Under the pieces are notes generated by a model. It was not told where the DNA came from, searched no databases, and saw nothing but the letters and a program-made list of their open reading frames with translations. From an uncultured Ruminococcus sp. (GTDB taxonomy: Bacteria; Bacillota; Clostridia; Oscillospirales; Acutalibacteraceae), in NCBI GenBank assembly GCA_904393835.1, contig CAJFNC010000010.1, forward strand, positions 1 to 64,000: 64,000 nucleotides of DNA. Reading direction: 5' to 3'. Position numbers and translations under genes: made by a program. Of the stretch, positions 53,207 to 63,262 are shown piece by piece (within the stretch, counting starts at the first letter, position 1; the number at the start of each line of letters is the position of its first letter).

Positions 53207-54065
53207 GGTACTTGCACCCGCCAAAATAAATCTTACACTTGAGGTTTTGGGCAAGCGCCCCGACGGTTATCACGATATTTCTACGGTAATGCAAAGCGTT
53301 GACCTTTGCGATACAATTACCCTCAGTGACAATGACAGCGGCAAAGTTACCGTTTCCTGCGATTATGACGGTGTCCTGTGTGACGACAGCAACCTATGCG
53401 CAAAAGCGGCTTACAGATATTTTGATTATTGCCGCAGGGATGTGCAGGGAGTGCACATACATATTGACAAGGTAATTCCCACTCAGGCGGGACTTGCAGG
53501 CGGCAGTGCCGATGCAGCTGCTGCTGTTTTGGGACTTAATGTGCTTTTTAACAGCAGACTAAAGCCGGCGGAGCTTGCGGAAATCGCGGAACGTGTCGGC
53601 GCCGATGTTCCGTTTTGCCTTGCAGGCGGCACAAAACTTGCAACAGGCATAGGAACAGAACTCAAAAAATTGCCGTCGTTTAACTGCGACTGCATTGTGA
53701 TTTGCAAACCTGACACTGTCAGCGTTTCAACTGCTGAGGCTTATAAAAAAGTTGACGCTTTAAATCCGCACGCCTCATATTCCGATGAAATGGTAAAGGC
53801 GCTTTACAGCAGAGATATGTTTAATATTTCCACAACGATTTTCAATGACTTTGAACTTGCGCTGCAAATCCCGGAGGTAAACGAAATAAAAAAAATTATG
53901 TTTGACTGTAAAGCTCGCGGCTGCGGAATGAGCGGTTCGGGGTCTGCGGTATTTGCAATTTTTACGTCAAATCGCCGAGCTAAAAAGTGTGTTGAAAAGC
54001 TGAAACAAACCTATGACAAGGTTTTTTTGTGCAAGCCGATAAAAACAGGCTGCACAGTTAAATAA
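53196..54065 (+). CDS. ispE: 4-diphosphocytidyl-2-C-methyl-D-erythritol kinase
   Basis: This 289-residue GHMP kinase of the MEP isoprenoid pathway phosphorylates CDP-methylerythritol. It has the N-terminal APAKINLTLEVLGKRPDGYH (residues 6-25), the ATP loop QAGLAGGSADAAAA and C-terminal GCGMSGSGSAVFAIF. It overlaps the aminotransferase gene by 11 bases. Its linkage to spoIIR downstream is by position only, since a terminator intervenes. Confidence 0.95.
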   Translation: MDVKVLAPAKINLTLEVLGKRPDGYHDISTVMQSVDLCDTITLSDNDSGKVTVSCDYDGVLCDDSNLCAKAAYRYFDYCRRDVQGVHIHIDKVIPTQAGLAGGSADAAAAVLGLNVLFNSRLKPAELAEIAERVGADVPFCLAGGTKLATGIGTELKKLPSFNCDCIVICKPDTVSVSTAEAYKKVDALNPHASYSDEMVKALYSRDMFNISTTIFNDFELALQIPEVNEIKKIMFDCKARGCGMSGSGSAVFAIFTSNRRAKKCVEKLKQTYDKVFLCKPIKTGCTVK

Positions 54066-54084
54066 ATTAATTGAATAAAAGCGT

Positions 54085-54127
54085 AAAAACCTGTCCATAA
54101 TCTTTTCAAGAAAGGACAGGTTTTTTT
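54085..54127 (+). terminator. Terminator of ispE containing the spoIIR ribosome site
   Basis: AAAACCTGTCC (54085-54095) pairs perfectly with GGACAGGTTTT (54114-54124), and seven T follow directly into the spoIIR ATG. The AAAGGA ribosome site (54111-54116) extends into the 3' arm. Confidence 0.75.
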
Positions 54128-54733
54128 ATGAAATTATTTGTAAAATCAGTTTGTATCGCATTTGTACTCACCGTTTTGTATTCTGTGATTCCGTTTCAGG
54201 CTGAGTGCACCGACATTTCCAACGAGGTGTTCAGGCTTCATATTCTCGCTTCTTCCGACTCTGATTATGACCAGAATGTAAAGCTGTCAGTAAGAGATAA
54301 GGTGCTTGAATACACAGAATCACTTTTTCAAAATGCAAAGTCAAAGGAAGATGCAGAGCAGGTTATTTCTCAAAATTTACCCGCAATAACAGAAGTTGCA
54401 CAAAATGAGGTTTACAGAAACGGCAGCAATGATAAAGTTAAAGCCGAAATAACTAATATGTATTTTACTACACGTCACTATGATTCATACACTCTTCCGT
54501 CGGGAATGTACGACGCTCTGCGAATAACGATAGGTGAGGGTAAGGGCCATAATTGGTGGTGCGTAATGTATCCGTCGCTTTGCATTTATTCGGAAGAAAA
54601 CAGAGACGAAAAGGCAAAGGAAGTTTTTGATGACGCACAATACGATATAGTAAAAAATGAAAAATATGAATATAAGTTCAAAATTGTTGAAATTTTTGAA
54701 AAATGTTCAAATTTCTTAAGTACAGTCCTGTAA
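54128..54733 (+). CDS. spoIIR: Stage II sporulation protein R
   Basis: This 201-residue secreted signalling protein is made in the forespore and triggers SpoIIGA to process pro-sigma-E in the mother cell. It has an N-terminal signal/anchor (residues 1-25), the SpoIIR opening FRLHILASSDSDYDQNVKLSVRD and the conserved GKGHNWWCVMYPSLC. In Bacillus the gene is under sigma-F. I could not find a sigma-F promoter with confidence, and its ribosome site lies in a terminator-like hairpin. Confidence 0.93.
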   Translation: MKLFVKSVCIAFVLTVLYSVIPFQAECTDISNEVFRLHILASSDSDYDQNVKLSVRDKVLEYTESLFQNAKSKEDAEQVISQNLPAITEVAQNEVYRNGSNDKVKAEITNMYFTTRHYDSYTLPSGMYDALRITIGEGKGHNWWCVMYPSLCIYSEENRDEKAKEVFDDAQYDIVKNEKYEYKFKIVEIFEKCSNFLSTVL

Positions 54734-54800
54734 ATTGTACATCGAATTTGTTATGATAGATTAAAGTAACAACTGATTTTAAAAGCAGAGGAGTTTAAAA

Positions 54801-57800
54801 ATGCTCAGATTTATTTTAGGTAAAAGCGGAAGCGGAAAAACCGAATATATATATGAACAGATTGCTGAAAAAACAGACAACGGCGAAGAAAATATCGTAA
54901 TGTTAATTCCCGATCAGAGCTCTTTTGAAACCGAAAAAGCGTTGCTTCAGCGTTTGGGCGCAAATAAGGCAAAAAAAGTAAATGTGTTCGGGTTTAACAG
55001 ACTTTGCGACTTCGTATTTGAAAAAACTTCGGGTATTCCTCAAAATGTACTTGACGACGGCACAAGAGGAGTGATTATGAGCCTTGCGCTTGAACAGCTA
55101 AAGGATAAGTTCAGCCTGTTCAAGCCGTCAAACAGCCTTGCCTCGGTATTACTGCAAACGCTTTCGGATTGTAAAAAAAGCGGAGTAACAACCGATATGC
55201 TCCGCGATGCGGCGGTATGTGCCGAAAACGAAACTTTTTCAATGAAGCTTTCCGAAACAGCGCTTGCCATTGACACCTTTGATTCAATCGTAAGTCAAAG
55301 CTACATAGACCCGCTTGATAATCTTACGAGACTGTATGAAATTCTTTCAAAGAAGAGTATTTTTGAAAATTATACCTTTTATGTTGATTCTTTCAGCGGC
55401 TTTACCGCCCAGCAGCTCAAAGTAGTTCGTCTTTTAATGAATCAGAGCAAAGAATTTTACGTTGCCCTTACCCTTGATCCGTTATCAGGTGGAAATGAGG
55501 AGGTTTTTGAAACCTCACACAAAACAATGAAAACACTTAAAAGCCTTGCAAAATCTGATTTTATTGACATAAAAACACCTATAATACTTGACGAGCAAAA
55601 GCGATTTGCAAATGAGGAACTTTCAGCGTTTGAACGCAGAATTTTTCGCAACGTGTATCAGCCCTGTAACTTGCCTGCAAAAAATATCGTTGTGTATTCC
55701 GCTGAAGATATTTATTCCGAGTGTGAATTTGCAGCCGGAAAAATAAAAGAGCTTGTAGTTGAGCACGGTTATCTGTATTCCGATATAACCGTAATCTGCC
55801 ACGATACAGAGCCATACAACGGAATACTCAACGTGATTTTTGACAAATACGAAATTCCGTATTTTATGGATAAGCATAATGATATTGCGGTAAAACCTGT
55901 CATCAGGCTTATTAACTCAATTTTCAGGGCAGTAACGGATAATTTTGAAAGGGAAGATGTAGTTTCAATATTAAAGACAGGACTCACGGCAAATACTCCA
56001 GATGAAATTAACGCTTTTGAAAATTACTGCTATGTGTGGAACGTCAGCCGTTCGTCTTTTAAAAAGGTATTTACACAGAATCCGAGCGGATTTAAAAGTG
56101 AATTTACCGAAAAAGAAAAACAAGAGCTTGCAACAGCTGAGAAAGTCCGCAAATCCGTAATAGAGCCGCTTTTGAAATTCAAAGAAAGTACAAAGGATAA
56201 AAACGGTAAAGAAATTGCAACAGCGCTCTATAACCTGCTTGAAGAAATGGACGTAATGAACGCTCTGTCACGGATGTATGATGTTTTTGGTATGTCGGGC
56301 GATTTACAAAGCGGAGCCGAGCAGATACGTATCTGGAATCTTTTTATGCAGTCGCTTGACAAAACCGTCGCCGTTACCGAAAACCTACGGCTTTCGCTAA
56401 AACGTTTTTACGAGCTTTTGTCAATTCAGATGAACTCGATCAAGTATTTTGACATTCCGGAAACTCTGGACAGCGTAACTGTAACAACAGCCCAGCGTGT
56501 TCGCCTTTCAAAGCAAAAAGCATCGTTTCTTATCGGCTGCTATGACGGAAATTTCCCTGCAACACCGCATTTTTCGGGAGTTTTCTCACAGTATGAGCTG
56601 AATATGCTAACTTTAAATGACATAAAACTCGGAGATGATTTTTCTCAGCTCACAACTCTTGAAACCTTTATGGCATACTGCTGTATGACTTCTGCGTCAG
56701 ACAAACTTTACATATCGTATCCTATGATAAGTCTCGATGGAGAACGCTGCGAAAAGTCCGCGATTGTCAAGGAAGTGTTAAAAATTTTCCCCAATTTAGT
56801 TGTGCTTGATAATATTGATATTGATTTCACCAAACAGGCAATGTATGTGCGTCAGCCGGCGTTTGATGAATACGCAAAATCAGCAGCGCAGGGCAGTAAA
56901 AAATTAAAGGGACTAAAAGAATTTTTTGAAAGTGACAGCGATTTTCAGGATAAAAATTCCGCATTGCAGCGTGCGCTTGACAGCTCGGAATTTAAAGTGA
57001 ACAATCCCGAAATAATGAAAAAACTATTCGGCGAAAATCTCAGAATATCAGCATCGCAGATTGAAAAATTCAGTAAGTGCAGCTTTTCTTATTTTTGCAA
57101 TTACGGACTTCGTGTACGTGAACGCCGCAAAGCGGAAATCAATCCCCTTGAATACGGCACGCTTGTTCACTTTGTGCTCGAAAGATTTTTCACCTCATAT
57201 GATAAAAATACTTACTCGGCTCTTTCTGACGATGAGATAAAATCATTTATACTCGGCTGCGTCAATTCATATGTTGACGGTATTATGGGTGGTTCGGAAG
57301 AAAAAACACAGTCGTTTTTATACAGAATTTCAGTTCTTTCGGATGATGTTTTTATTTTGCTGAAGCATATTATTGAAGAGCTTTCTCAAAGCGACTTTGA
57401 CGTGTCAGACTGTGAACTTAAAATCGGAGCAGATGTTCCTGCATATACTTTAAAATTACAGGACGGAATCAATATTGCTGTCGTCGGCAGTATTGACCGT
57501 GTTGATGTAATGAAAAAACAGAGCAAAACCTATGTAAGAATTATAGATTACAAAACAGGAGCAAAAACTTTTGAACTGTCTGATATTCTCTACGGACTTA
57601 ACTTGCAGATGCTTTTGTACCTGTATTCGCTCAAACTCAACGGAAAAGAAAAATTCGGCGATTTTTCCGAAGCAGGTATTCTCTATATGCCAGCGTCAAT
57701 TAAACCCGTAAACAATGCAGATAATTCTTTTACGGAAGAAAAAATACAAAATGAGCTTGACAAAAATTTGAAGATGAACGGACTTATCGTCGATGATGTA

Positions 57801-58139
57801 GTTATTGTCAAGGGAATGGATAAAAGTGAAAGCGGCAGATATATTCCCGCAATTATCAAAGCCGGCAATCTTGTTTCCGGCAACAGTCTTGCAACGCTTG
57901 AGCAGTTTTCAAAGATATATAAAAAGATTGAACTTACAGTGATGTCAATGGCTAAAAACCTTTACTCTGGAAATGTTCAGGCTTCGCCCGTAACCGGCAG
58001 ACACAACGGTTGCGAATATTGTCCGTATGACAGCGTCTGCTGTTACCATATGAGTAATCCCAGAAACACATTTAAGACGGACAACAAAGAGGTATATGAA
58101 CAAATAGACAGGGAAATTAATAAGGGAGGCGAAAATTAA
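54801..58139 (+). CDS. addB: AddB subunit of the AddAB helicase-nuclease
   Basis: This 1112-residue subunit of the double-strand break repair nuclease AddAB is the Firmicute counterpart of RecBCD. It has an N-terminal Walker A (GKSGSGKTEY) and a C-terminal RecB-type nuclease with IIDYKTGAKTF. Cysteines of the predicted 4Fe-4S staple are seen in FSKCSFSYFC and near the C-terminus (CEYCPYDSVC). AGAGGAG precedes the ATG. The stop overlaps the addA start by one base. Confidence 0.95.
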   Translation: MLRFILGKSGSGKTEYIYEQIAEKTDNGEENIVMLIPDQSSFETEKALLQRLGANKAKKVNVFGFNRLCDFVFEKTSGIPQNVLDDGTRGVIMSLALEQLKDKFSLFKPSNSLASVLLQTLSDCKKSGVTTDMLRDAAVCAENETFSMKLSETALAIDTFDSIVSQSYIDPLDNLTRLYEILSKKSIFENYTFYVDSFSGFTAQQLKVVRLLMNQSKEFYVALTLDPLSGGNEEVFETSHKTMKTLKSLAKSDFIDIKTPIILDEQKRFANEELSAFERRIFRNVYQPCNLPAKNIVVYSAEDIYSECEFAAGKIKELVVEHGYLYSDITVICHDTEPYNGILNVIFDKYEIPYFMDKHNDIAVKPVIRLINSIFRAVTDNFEREDVVSILKTGLTANTPDEINAFENYCYVWNVSRSSFKKVFTQNPSGFKSEFTEKEKQELATAEKVRKSVIEPLLKFKESTKDKNGKEIATALYNLLEEMDVMNALSRMYDVFGMSGDLQSGAEQIRIWNLFMQSLDKTVAVTENLRLSLKRFYELLSIQMNSIKYFDIPETLDSVTVTTAQRVRLSKQKASFLIGCYDGNFPATPHFSGVFSQYELNMLTLNDIKLGDDFSQLTTLETFMAYCCMTSASDKLYISYPMISLDGERCEKSAIVKEVLKIFPNLVVLDNIDIDFTKQAMYVRQPAFDEYAKSAAQGSKKLKGLKEFFESDSDFQDKNSALQRALDSSEFKVNNPEIMKKLFGENLRISASQIEKFSKCSFSYFCNYGLRVRERRKAEINPLEYGTLVHFVLERFFTSYDKNTYSALSDDEIKSFILGCVNSYVDGIMGGSEEKTQSFLYRISVLSDDVFILLKHIIEELSQSDFDVSDCELKIGADVPAYTLKLQDGINIAVVGSIDRVDVMKKQSKTYVRIIDYKTGAKTFELSDILYGLNLQMLLYLYSLKLNGKEKFGDFSEAGILYMPASIKPVNNADNSFTEEKIQNELDKNLKMNGLIVDDVVIVKGMDKSESGRYIPAIIKAGNLVSGNSLATLEQFSKIYKKIELTVMSMAKNLYSGNVQASPVTGRHNGCEYCPYDSVCCYHMSNPRNTFKTDNKEVYEQIDREINKGGEN

Positions 58140-61100
58140 TGGGAAGAAATTGGACCCCTCAGCAGAAAAACGCAATCTATTCTACTGACGGTTCTGTGCT
58201 TGTATCGGCGGCGGCAGGTTCGGGAAAAACGTCGGTACTTGTTGAACGTGTAATACAAATGGTAACGCGTCAAAACAATCCTGTCGATGTTGATAAATTA
58301 CTAATAGTTACATTTACAAAAGCTGCCGCAAATGAAATGAAAGAGCGAATTATGGCGGCCCTTGACTCAAGGCTAAAAAACGACCCTTACAATCCTGCGC
58401 TTTTGCGCCAAAAACAGCTTTTGTACAGCGCGCAAATTTCAACAATAGACAGCTTCTGCGGCAATCTTGTCAGGGATTATTTTCATGTTTTGAACGTCAA
58501 CCGTGATTACAGAATCGGTGACAACGGCGAATTAAAAGTAATGGAAAAGCAGGCTCTTGATGACACAATGGAGTATTTTTATAAAAACGGAAATTCCGAT
58601 TTTACCGAATTGCTTGCGGCTTTTTCATCAAAGCAGGGCGACGCCGATTTACGTAAATCAATTGAAAAAATAAGCGAATTTCTTTCAACCCAGCCTTTCC
58701 CCGAAAAGTGGCTCGATAAAATGCTTAAAAATTATGAAACAACTTCCGTATCGGATTCTGTTTTCGGTAGAATCATTATGGATAACGCCGTGACTTCAAC
58801 CGAACATGCGATACAGCTTAACCAAAAAGCATTTGAATTGCTCAAAACCGAACCGATTCTTGAGGAAAGCAATTCGGAATTGTTCGCTTCTGATGCAAAA
58901 TTTATAAATACTCTCAGTGACCTATTGCAACACGGCACGTGGACGCAGGTTTATGAGCACCTCAAAACCTTTAATTCCGGCAGACTTTCGGCACGAAAAT
59001 TGCCAAAAGACCACCCCGTCAAGCTGCAGGTGTCGTCAATAAGGAACAGCTTTAAAGCGATTATTGCGGATATTAAAAAACTGTTTTTATTCAATGAAGA
59101 TGAAGCTTTAGAACAGTTTTCTCAGCTTCATTCAATTGTATCCGTGCTGTTTGATATGGTGCGTGACTACATAAAACGCCTTAACGAGCTTAAAACCAAG
59201 AAAAATATAATGACTTTTTCCGATGTCGAACTTCTTACCGTAAAATTGCTTGCAACCCCTGATGATAACGGTTATACCAAAACGGAGTACGCCAAAGAAA
59301 TTGCAAAGCGTTTTGACTACGTAATTGTCGATGAATTTCAGGACGTAAACGATGTTCAGAATCTTATATTCAAATGTGTCAGCAGAGATGAATCAAACCT
59401 TTTTGTCGTAGGCGATGTAAAGCAGAGTATTTACAGCTTTCGCCAGACAAGACCCGAAATTTTCATAAAGCGTAAAGACAGCTACAATATGTATGACGAA
59501 AATAATCCCGTATATCCCGCAACTATAATTCTCGACAAGAATTTCAGAAGCCGTGACGGTATTTGCAAGGCGGTAAATTATATTTTTTCAAGGCTTATGA
59601 CAAAACGTGTAGCTCAGATGGACTACACTGCCGACGAATATCTAAATACGGGAGCCGAATATCCGCCTACGAACGACTGCGCATTTGAATTCAGCGTTTT
59701 GGAAAAAATGTCATTTTCTGAAGACATTTCGGCAATTGAGCTTGAGGCAAGGTATATTGCCGAAAGAATTAGGCAGATGATGAATGATAATTACCAAATT
59801 AAAGACGGCGATAAAACCAGAAAAGTCACCTACGGAGACTTTGCGGTGATTTTGCGCAAAACAAAGGATACCGCCCCGGTTTATGTAAAAATTCTTAACG
59901 ACTGCGGAATACCTGCTTACAGCGAAACAAAGGAAAATGCGCTTGAAGCAGTTGAAATCAAAATCATAATGAACTATCTTCGTATCATTGACAACCCGAC
60001 GCTGGAGATTCCGCTTTTATCGGTAATGTGCAGTCCTGCTTATGGCTTTACGGCAGACGAGCTTGCTCAAATCAAGGCGGAAAGCAGACATTCAAATCTC
60101 TATAACTCCGTAAAAGCCTTTACGCAAACCGACAAAAAAGCTAAGAAATTTATTGATGATTTAGACAATCTCAGAATTTACGCTTATACCGGCTCGGTTG
60201 ATAACCTTTTGGGTAGGGTATATGAAATAACATCCTATGAATCCGTAACTTCAGCCGTAAAGGGAGGGGAAAACCCTACCCGCAATCTTGAAATGCTCAG
60301 AAATTATGCAAGGCAATTTGAGGCGAACGGTTACAAAACTCTGTCTGATTTTATCGGATATGTTGACAAGCTTGTCGAAAACGGGGTAAAGCTTGACAAC
60401 ATATCGACTGATTCAGATTCACTGAACGCAGTAAGAGTTTTGAGTGTTCACTCATCAAAGGGGCTGGAATACCCCGTGTGTTTCCTTTCGGGTACGGAAA
60501 AGAAATTCAATGAGGAAGAAAAAAAGGATAATGTTATGCTCGACAGTAAAGCGGGAATAGGAATAAAGAAAAAGGTAGGCATCACAAGATGCAATACGCT
60601 CCCGCGCCTTGCAGTAGAGATAGAAACATCTCAAAATCAGCTTGCAGAGGAAATGCGAATTTTGTACGTGGCTTTAACCCGTGCAAAAGAAAAACTGATA
60701 GTTATTTCTGCAATAAAGGATATAGAAAAGAATATACAAAAAGCGTTAAGCAACATTGTGTCAAACGACAGAATTGATCCCTATGTTGCGTCGCAATGTA
60801 AAAGCATTTCAGACTGGATAATGCTTGCCGTACTCACTCATCCCGAATGTAACGCACTTAAAAACAGATATTCATCGCTTCCGTCTTCATTTTATGATGA
60901 TGATACTCCTCAAATGAAGTTTAATATAGTCGAATCTCTTGAAACAGCGCCGTCATCCGATAACAATAATTCCAAAAAAGAAAATATTGTTGTTGAAAGC
61001 TCAATTGACTACGGTGAAATTCTTAGGAAAAACCTTTCGTTTAAATACCGCAACGAAAAATTAATAAATCTACCGCAAAAGGTCACTGCATCGGAAATAG

Positions 61101-61675
61101 CTCATAATGAAAACTCCGATTATTTTAACAAAGTGTTGCAAAAGCCTGCCTTTTTGGATGATAAGCGTTCTGCGACAGATCGAGGAACAGCACATCACAA
61201 GTTTTTGCAGTTTTGCAATTTCCTTGCGTCAAGAAGCAGCATTGACGCCGAAATCGACAGACTTGTAAACAATGGGAAATTGACCTCTGTTCAATCAGAG
61301 CTTATTGACCGACAAAAACTTTTGCAAATGCTTACTTCTCCGCTGTTTGACAGAGTTGTAAAATCAAATAATGTTATGCGCGAAGAGAAATTTTTTGCGA
61401 AAATACACCCGTCGCTTATTTTTGACGATTGTAAAGAGGTGGCGGATGATGTAAATATCATAATTCAGGGCGCGGTTGACCTCGCGTTTGAGGAAAACGG
61501 AGAGATTGTCATTGTGGATTATAAAACAGACAGGTTAAAAAATATTGACAAGCTCAAGATGTTATACAAAAAACAGCTTGAACTTTACAAAGCGGCGATT
61601 GAACAGCATACATCAAAAAATGTCAAATCCTGCGTATTATATTCACTTTATCTTAATGACTATGTCGTCATTTAA
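58139..61675 (+). CDS. addA: AddA helicase-nuclease subunit
   Basis: This 1178-residue UvrD-family helicase is fused to a C-terminal RecB nuclease domain. Helicase motifs I (AAAGSGKTSVLVER), II (VDEFQDVN), III/IV (GDVKQSIYSFRQ) and VI (VALTRAKEKL) are present. The nuclease motif IVIVDYKTDRL sits near residue 1123. It unwinds and trims DNA ends for homologous recombination. It is translationally coupled to addB (TAATG). Confidence 0.96.
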   Translation: MGRNWTPQQKNAIYSTDGSVLVSAAAGSGKTSVLVERVIQMVTRQNNPVDVDKLLIVTFTKAAANEMKERIMAALDSRLKNDPYNPALLRQKQLLYSAQISTIDSFCGNLVRDYFHVLNVNRDYRIGDNGELKVMEKQALDDTMEYFYKNGNSDFTELLAAFSSKQGDADLRKSIEKISEFLSTQPFPEKWLDKMLKNYETTSVSDSVFGRIIMDNAVTSTEHAIQLNQKAFELLKTEPILEESNSELFASDAKFINTLSDLLQHGTWTQVYEHLKTFNSGRLSARKLPKDHPVKLQVSSIRNSFKAIIADIKKLFLFNEDEALEQFSQLHSIVSVLFDMVRDYIKRLNELKTKKNIMTFSDVELLTVKLLATPDDNGYTKTEYAKEIAKRFDYVIVDEFQDVNDVQNLIFKCVSRDESNLFVVGDVKQSIYSFRQTRPEIFIKRKDSYNMYDENNPVYPATIILDKNFRSRDGICKAVNYIFSRLMTKRVAQMDYTADEYLNTGAEYPPTNDCAFEFSVLEKMSFSEDISAIELEARYIAERIRQMMNDNYQIKDGDKTRKVTYGDFAVILRKTKDTAPVYVKILNDCGIPAYSETKENALEAVEIKIIMNYLRIIDNPTLEIPLLSVMCSPAYGFTADELAQIKAESRHSNLYNSVKAFTQTDKKAKKFIDDLDNLRIYAYTGSVDNLLGRVYEITSYESVTSAVKGGENPTRNLEMLRNYARQFEANGYKTLSDFIGYVDKLVENGVKLDNISTDSDSLNAVRVLSVHSSKGLEYPVCFLSGTEKKFNEEEKKDNVMLDSKAGIGIKKKVGITRCNTLPRLAVEIETSQNQLAEEMRILYVALTRAKEKLIVISAIKDIEKNIQKALSNIVSNDRIDPYVASQCKSISDWIMLAVLTHPECNALKNRYSSLPSSFYDDDTPQMKFNIVESLETAPSSDNNNSKKENIVVESSIDYGEILRKNLSFKYRNEKLINLPQKVTASEIAHNENSDYFNKVLQKPAFLDDKRSATDRGTAHHKFLQFCNFLASRSSIDAEIDRLVNNGKLTSVQSELIDRQKLLQMLTSPLFDRVVKSNNVMREEKFFAKIHPSLIFDDCKEVADDVNIIIQGAVDLAFEENGEIVIVDYKTDRLKNIDKLKMLYKKQLELYKAAIEQHTSKNVKSCVLYSLYLNDYVVI

Positions 61676-61880
61676 TATATCAAAGCTAAAAAAGAAATTT
61701 ATAATAAATTTTTCTTAATCACAAATAACTAACTATGCAATATGGCATCGTAATGTATAATTAATTGTAAAAACAAATTATATTCAAATAACAGTATTTA
61801 AAAAATAAATAAACAGGGTGTTTTGTTATACATAATAATTTGTGATGTTTTACAATTTTTTTATAAAAGCTAAATTTATA

Positions 61881-61915
61881 TTGACAATAGTAATATAATA
61901 TGCTAACATATTAGC
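61881..61915 (+). promoter_or_regulatory. amtB promoter with an inverted repeat over the -10
   Basis: Perfect TTGACA (61881-61886), a 17-base spacer and TAACAT (61904-61909). GCTAA/TTAGC (61902-61906 with 61911-61915) flanks the -10 as a small inverted repeat, a plausible operator. The 61.68-61.88 kb stretch before it is AT-rich and holds nothing else I recognise. Confidence 0.6.
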
Positions 61916-61919
61916 AAGA

Positions 61920-61962
61920 CGAGGAAGTCAACATTAGCTGATGTTGGCTTCCTCGTTTTTTT
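61920..61962 (+). terminator. Terminator-like hairpin in the amtB leader
   Basis: CGAGGAAGTCAACAT (61920-61934) pairs with ATGTTGGCTTCCTCG (61941-61955, one G-U), followed by seven T. It begins within a few bases of the predicted transcription start, so it looks like an attenuator controlling amtB rather than an end signal for addA. Confidence 0.75.
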
Positions 61963-61991
61963 GTGAATTTTTATATTAGGAGGACGATTCT

Positions 61992-63242
61992 ATGGATTTG
62001 GCAAGTAATGGATTTATGCTAATCTGTGCGGCGCTCGTATTCTTTATGACGCCCGGTTTGGCATTTTTCTACGGAGGTCTTTCAAGAAGAAAGAACGTAA
62101 CTAACACAATGATGGCATGTGCAGGTATCATGGGTATTTCTGTATTGATGTGGGTGGCTTTCGGCTATTCGCTTTCATTCAGCGGAGACAACCTCGGCAT
62201 TATCGGTAATCTCCATAATGCGTTTTTCAACAATATGGATCCCAACGTATCACAAGACGGCACAAACGGAACAATCTCAGTTTATACTTTTGCAATGTTC
62301 CAGATGATGTTCGCAATGATTACACCGGCGCTCATTACCGGCTCGGTAGTAGGAAGAATGAGATACACAGCATTGTTTGCATTTGTAATTCTCTGGTCTT
62401 TGGTTGTTTATTATCCGCTTGCTCATATGGTATGGGGCGGAGGACTTCTCGGCACCGGTTGGCTTAACTCAATCGACTTTGCAGGCGGTAACGTTGTTCA
62501 CATTAGTTCAGGTGTCAGCGGCCTTGTACTTGCAATTATTCTCGGCAAACGCCGTGGAATCGGTCAGACAGAATACAAAGTGCATAACATTCCTTTCGTA
62601 TTCCTCGGCGCAGCAATGCTCTGGTTTGGTTGGTTCGGCTTCAACGCAGGCAGCGGTCTCTTGGCAGACGGCCTTGCAGCTCACGCATTTGCGACAACCG
62701 CAGTTTCATCGGCAGCAGCTCTTATTGCATGGCTTATAATTGAAAAGATTAAGACAGGCAAACCAACACTTGTCGGCGCGTCAACAGGCCTTGTAATCGG
62801 ACTTGTTGCAATTACACCGGGTGCAGGATTCGTTCCTGTATGGTCTTCATTCATCATCGGCGCGCTTGTAAGCCCGATCTGCTACTTCGGTATGATTCTT
62901 GTTAAGAACGTTTTCAAAATTGACGACTCGCTCGACGCATTCGGCTGTCACGGTATCGGCGGTATCTGGGGCGGACTTGCAACAGGTCTTTTCTGCGAAA
63001 AGTCAATCAATCCCGCAGTTGATTATGCTAACGGCTTAATTTTCGGTGATCCTACACAGTTTGTAAGACAGCTTGTAAGTATTCTAATCACAATAGCAAT
63101 TGCGGTAGTTGGCACACTTATTTGTGCAGGTATTGTGAGATTGTTTACAAAGCTCAGAGTTTCACCCAAAGATGAGGCACTCGGTTTGGATGTTACTGAG
63201 CACGGAGAGAGCGCATACCCGTCATTTAACGGTTTTGACTGA
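61992..63242 (+). CDS. amtB: Ammonium transporter
   Basis: This 416-residue Amt/MEP/Rh protein has 11 transmembrane segments and motifs FFMTPGLAFFYGGL, WGGGLLGTGWLNSIDFAGGNVVHISSG (His pair region), WFGWFGFNAGSG and DDSLDAFGCHGIGGIWGGLATG (pore His). It takes up ammonium when nitrogen is scarce. AGGAGGA precedes the ATG. It is followed by its P-II regulator, the usual amtB-glnK pair. Confidence 0.96.
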   Translation: MDLASNGFMLICAALVFFMTPGLAFFYGGLSRRKNVTNTMMACAGIMGISVLMWVAFGYSLSFSGDNLGIIGNLHNAFFNNMDPNVSQDGTNGTISVYTFAMFQMMFAMITPALITGSVVGRMRYTALFAFVILWSLVVYYPLAHMVWGGGLLGTGWLNSIDFAGGNVVHISSGVSGLVLAIILGKRRGIGQTEYKVHNIPFVFLGAAMLWFGWFGFNAGSGLLADGLAAHAFATTAVSSAAALIAWLIIEKIKTGKPTLVGASTGLVIGLVAITPGAGFVPVWSSFIIGALVSPICYFGMILVKNVFKIDDSLDAFGCHGIGGIWGGLATGLFCEKSINPAVDYANGLIFGDPTQFVRQLVSILITIAIAVVGTLICAGIVRLFTKLRVSPKDEALGLDVTEHGESAYPSFNGFD

Positions 63243-63262
63243 TTAGGAAAGGATAGCATTAT

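Noticed and set aside
61920..61962. ANTAR-type antitermination RNA before amtB
   Set aside because: Only one hairpin is present and its six-base loop TAGCTG does not have A at position 1 and G at position 4, so the two-hexaloop ANTAR pattern is not met.
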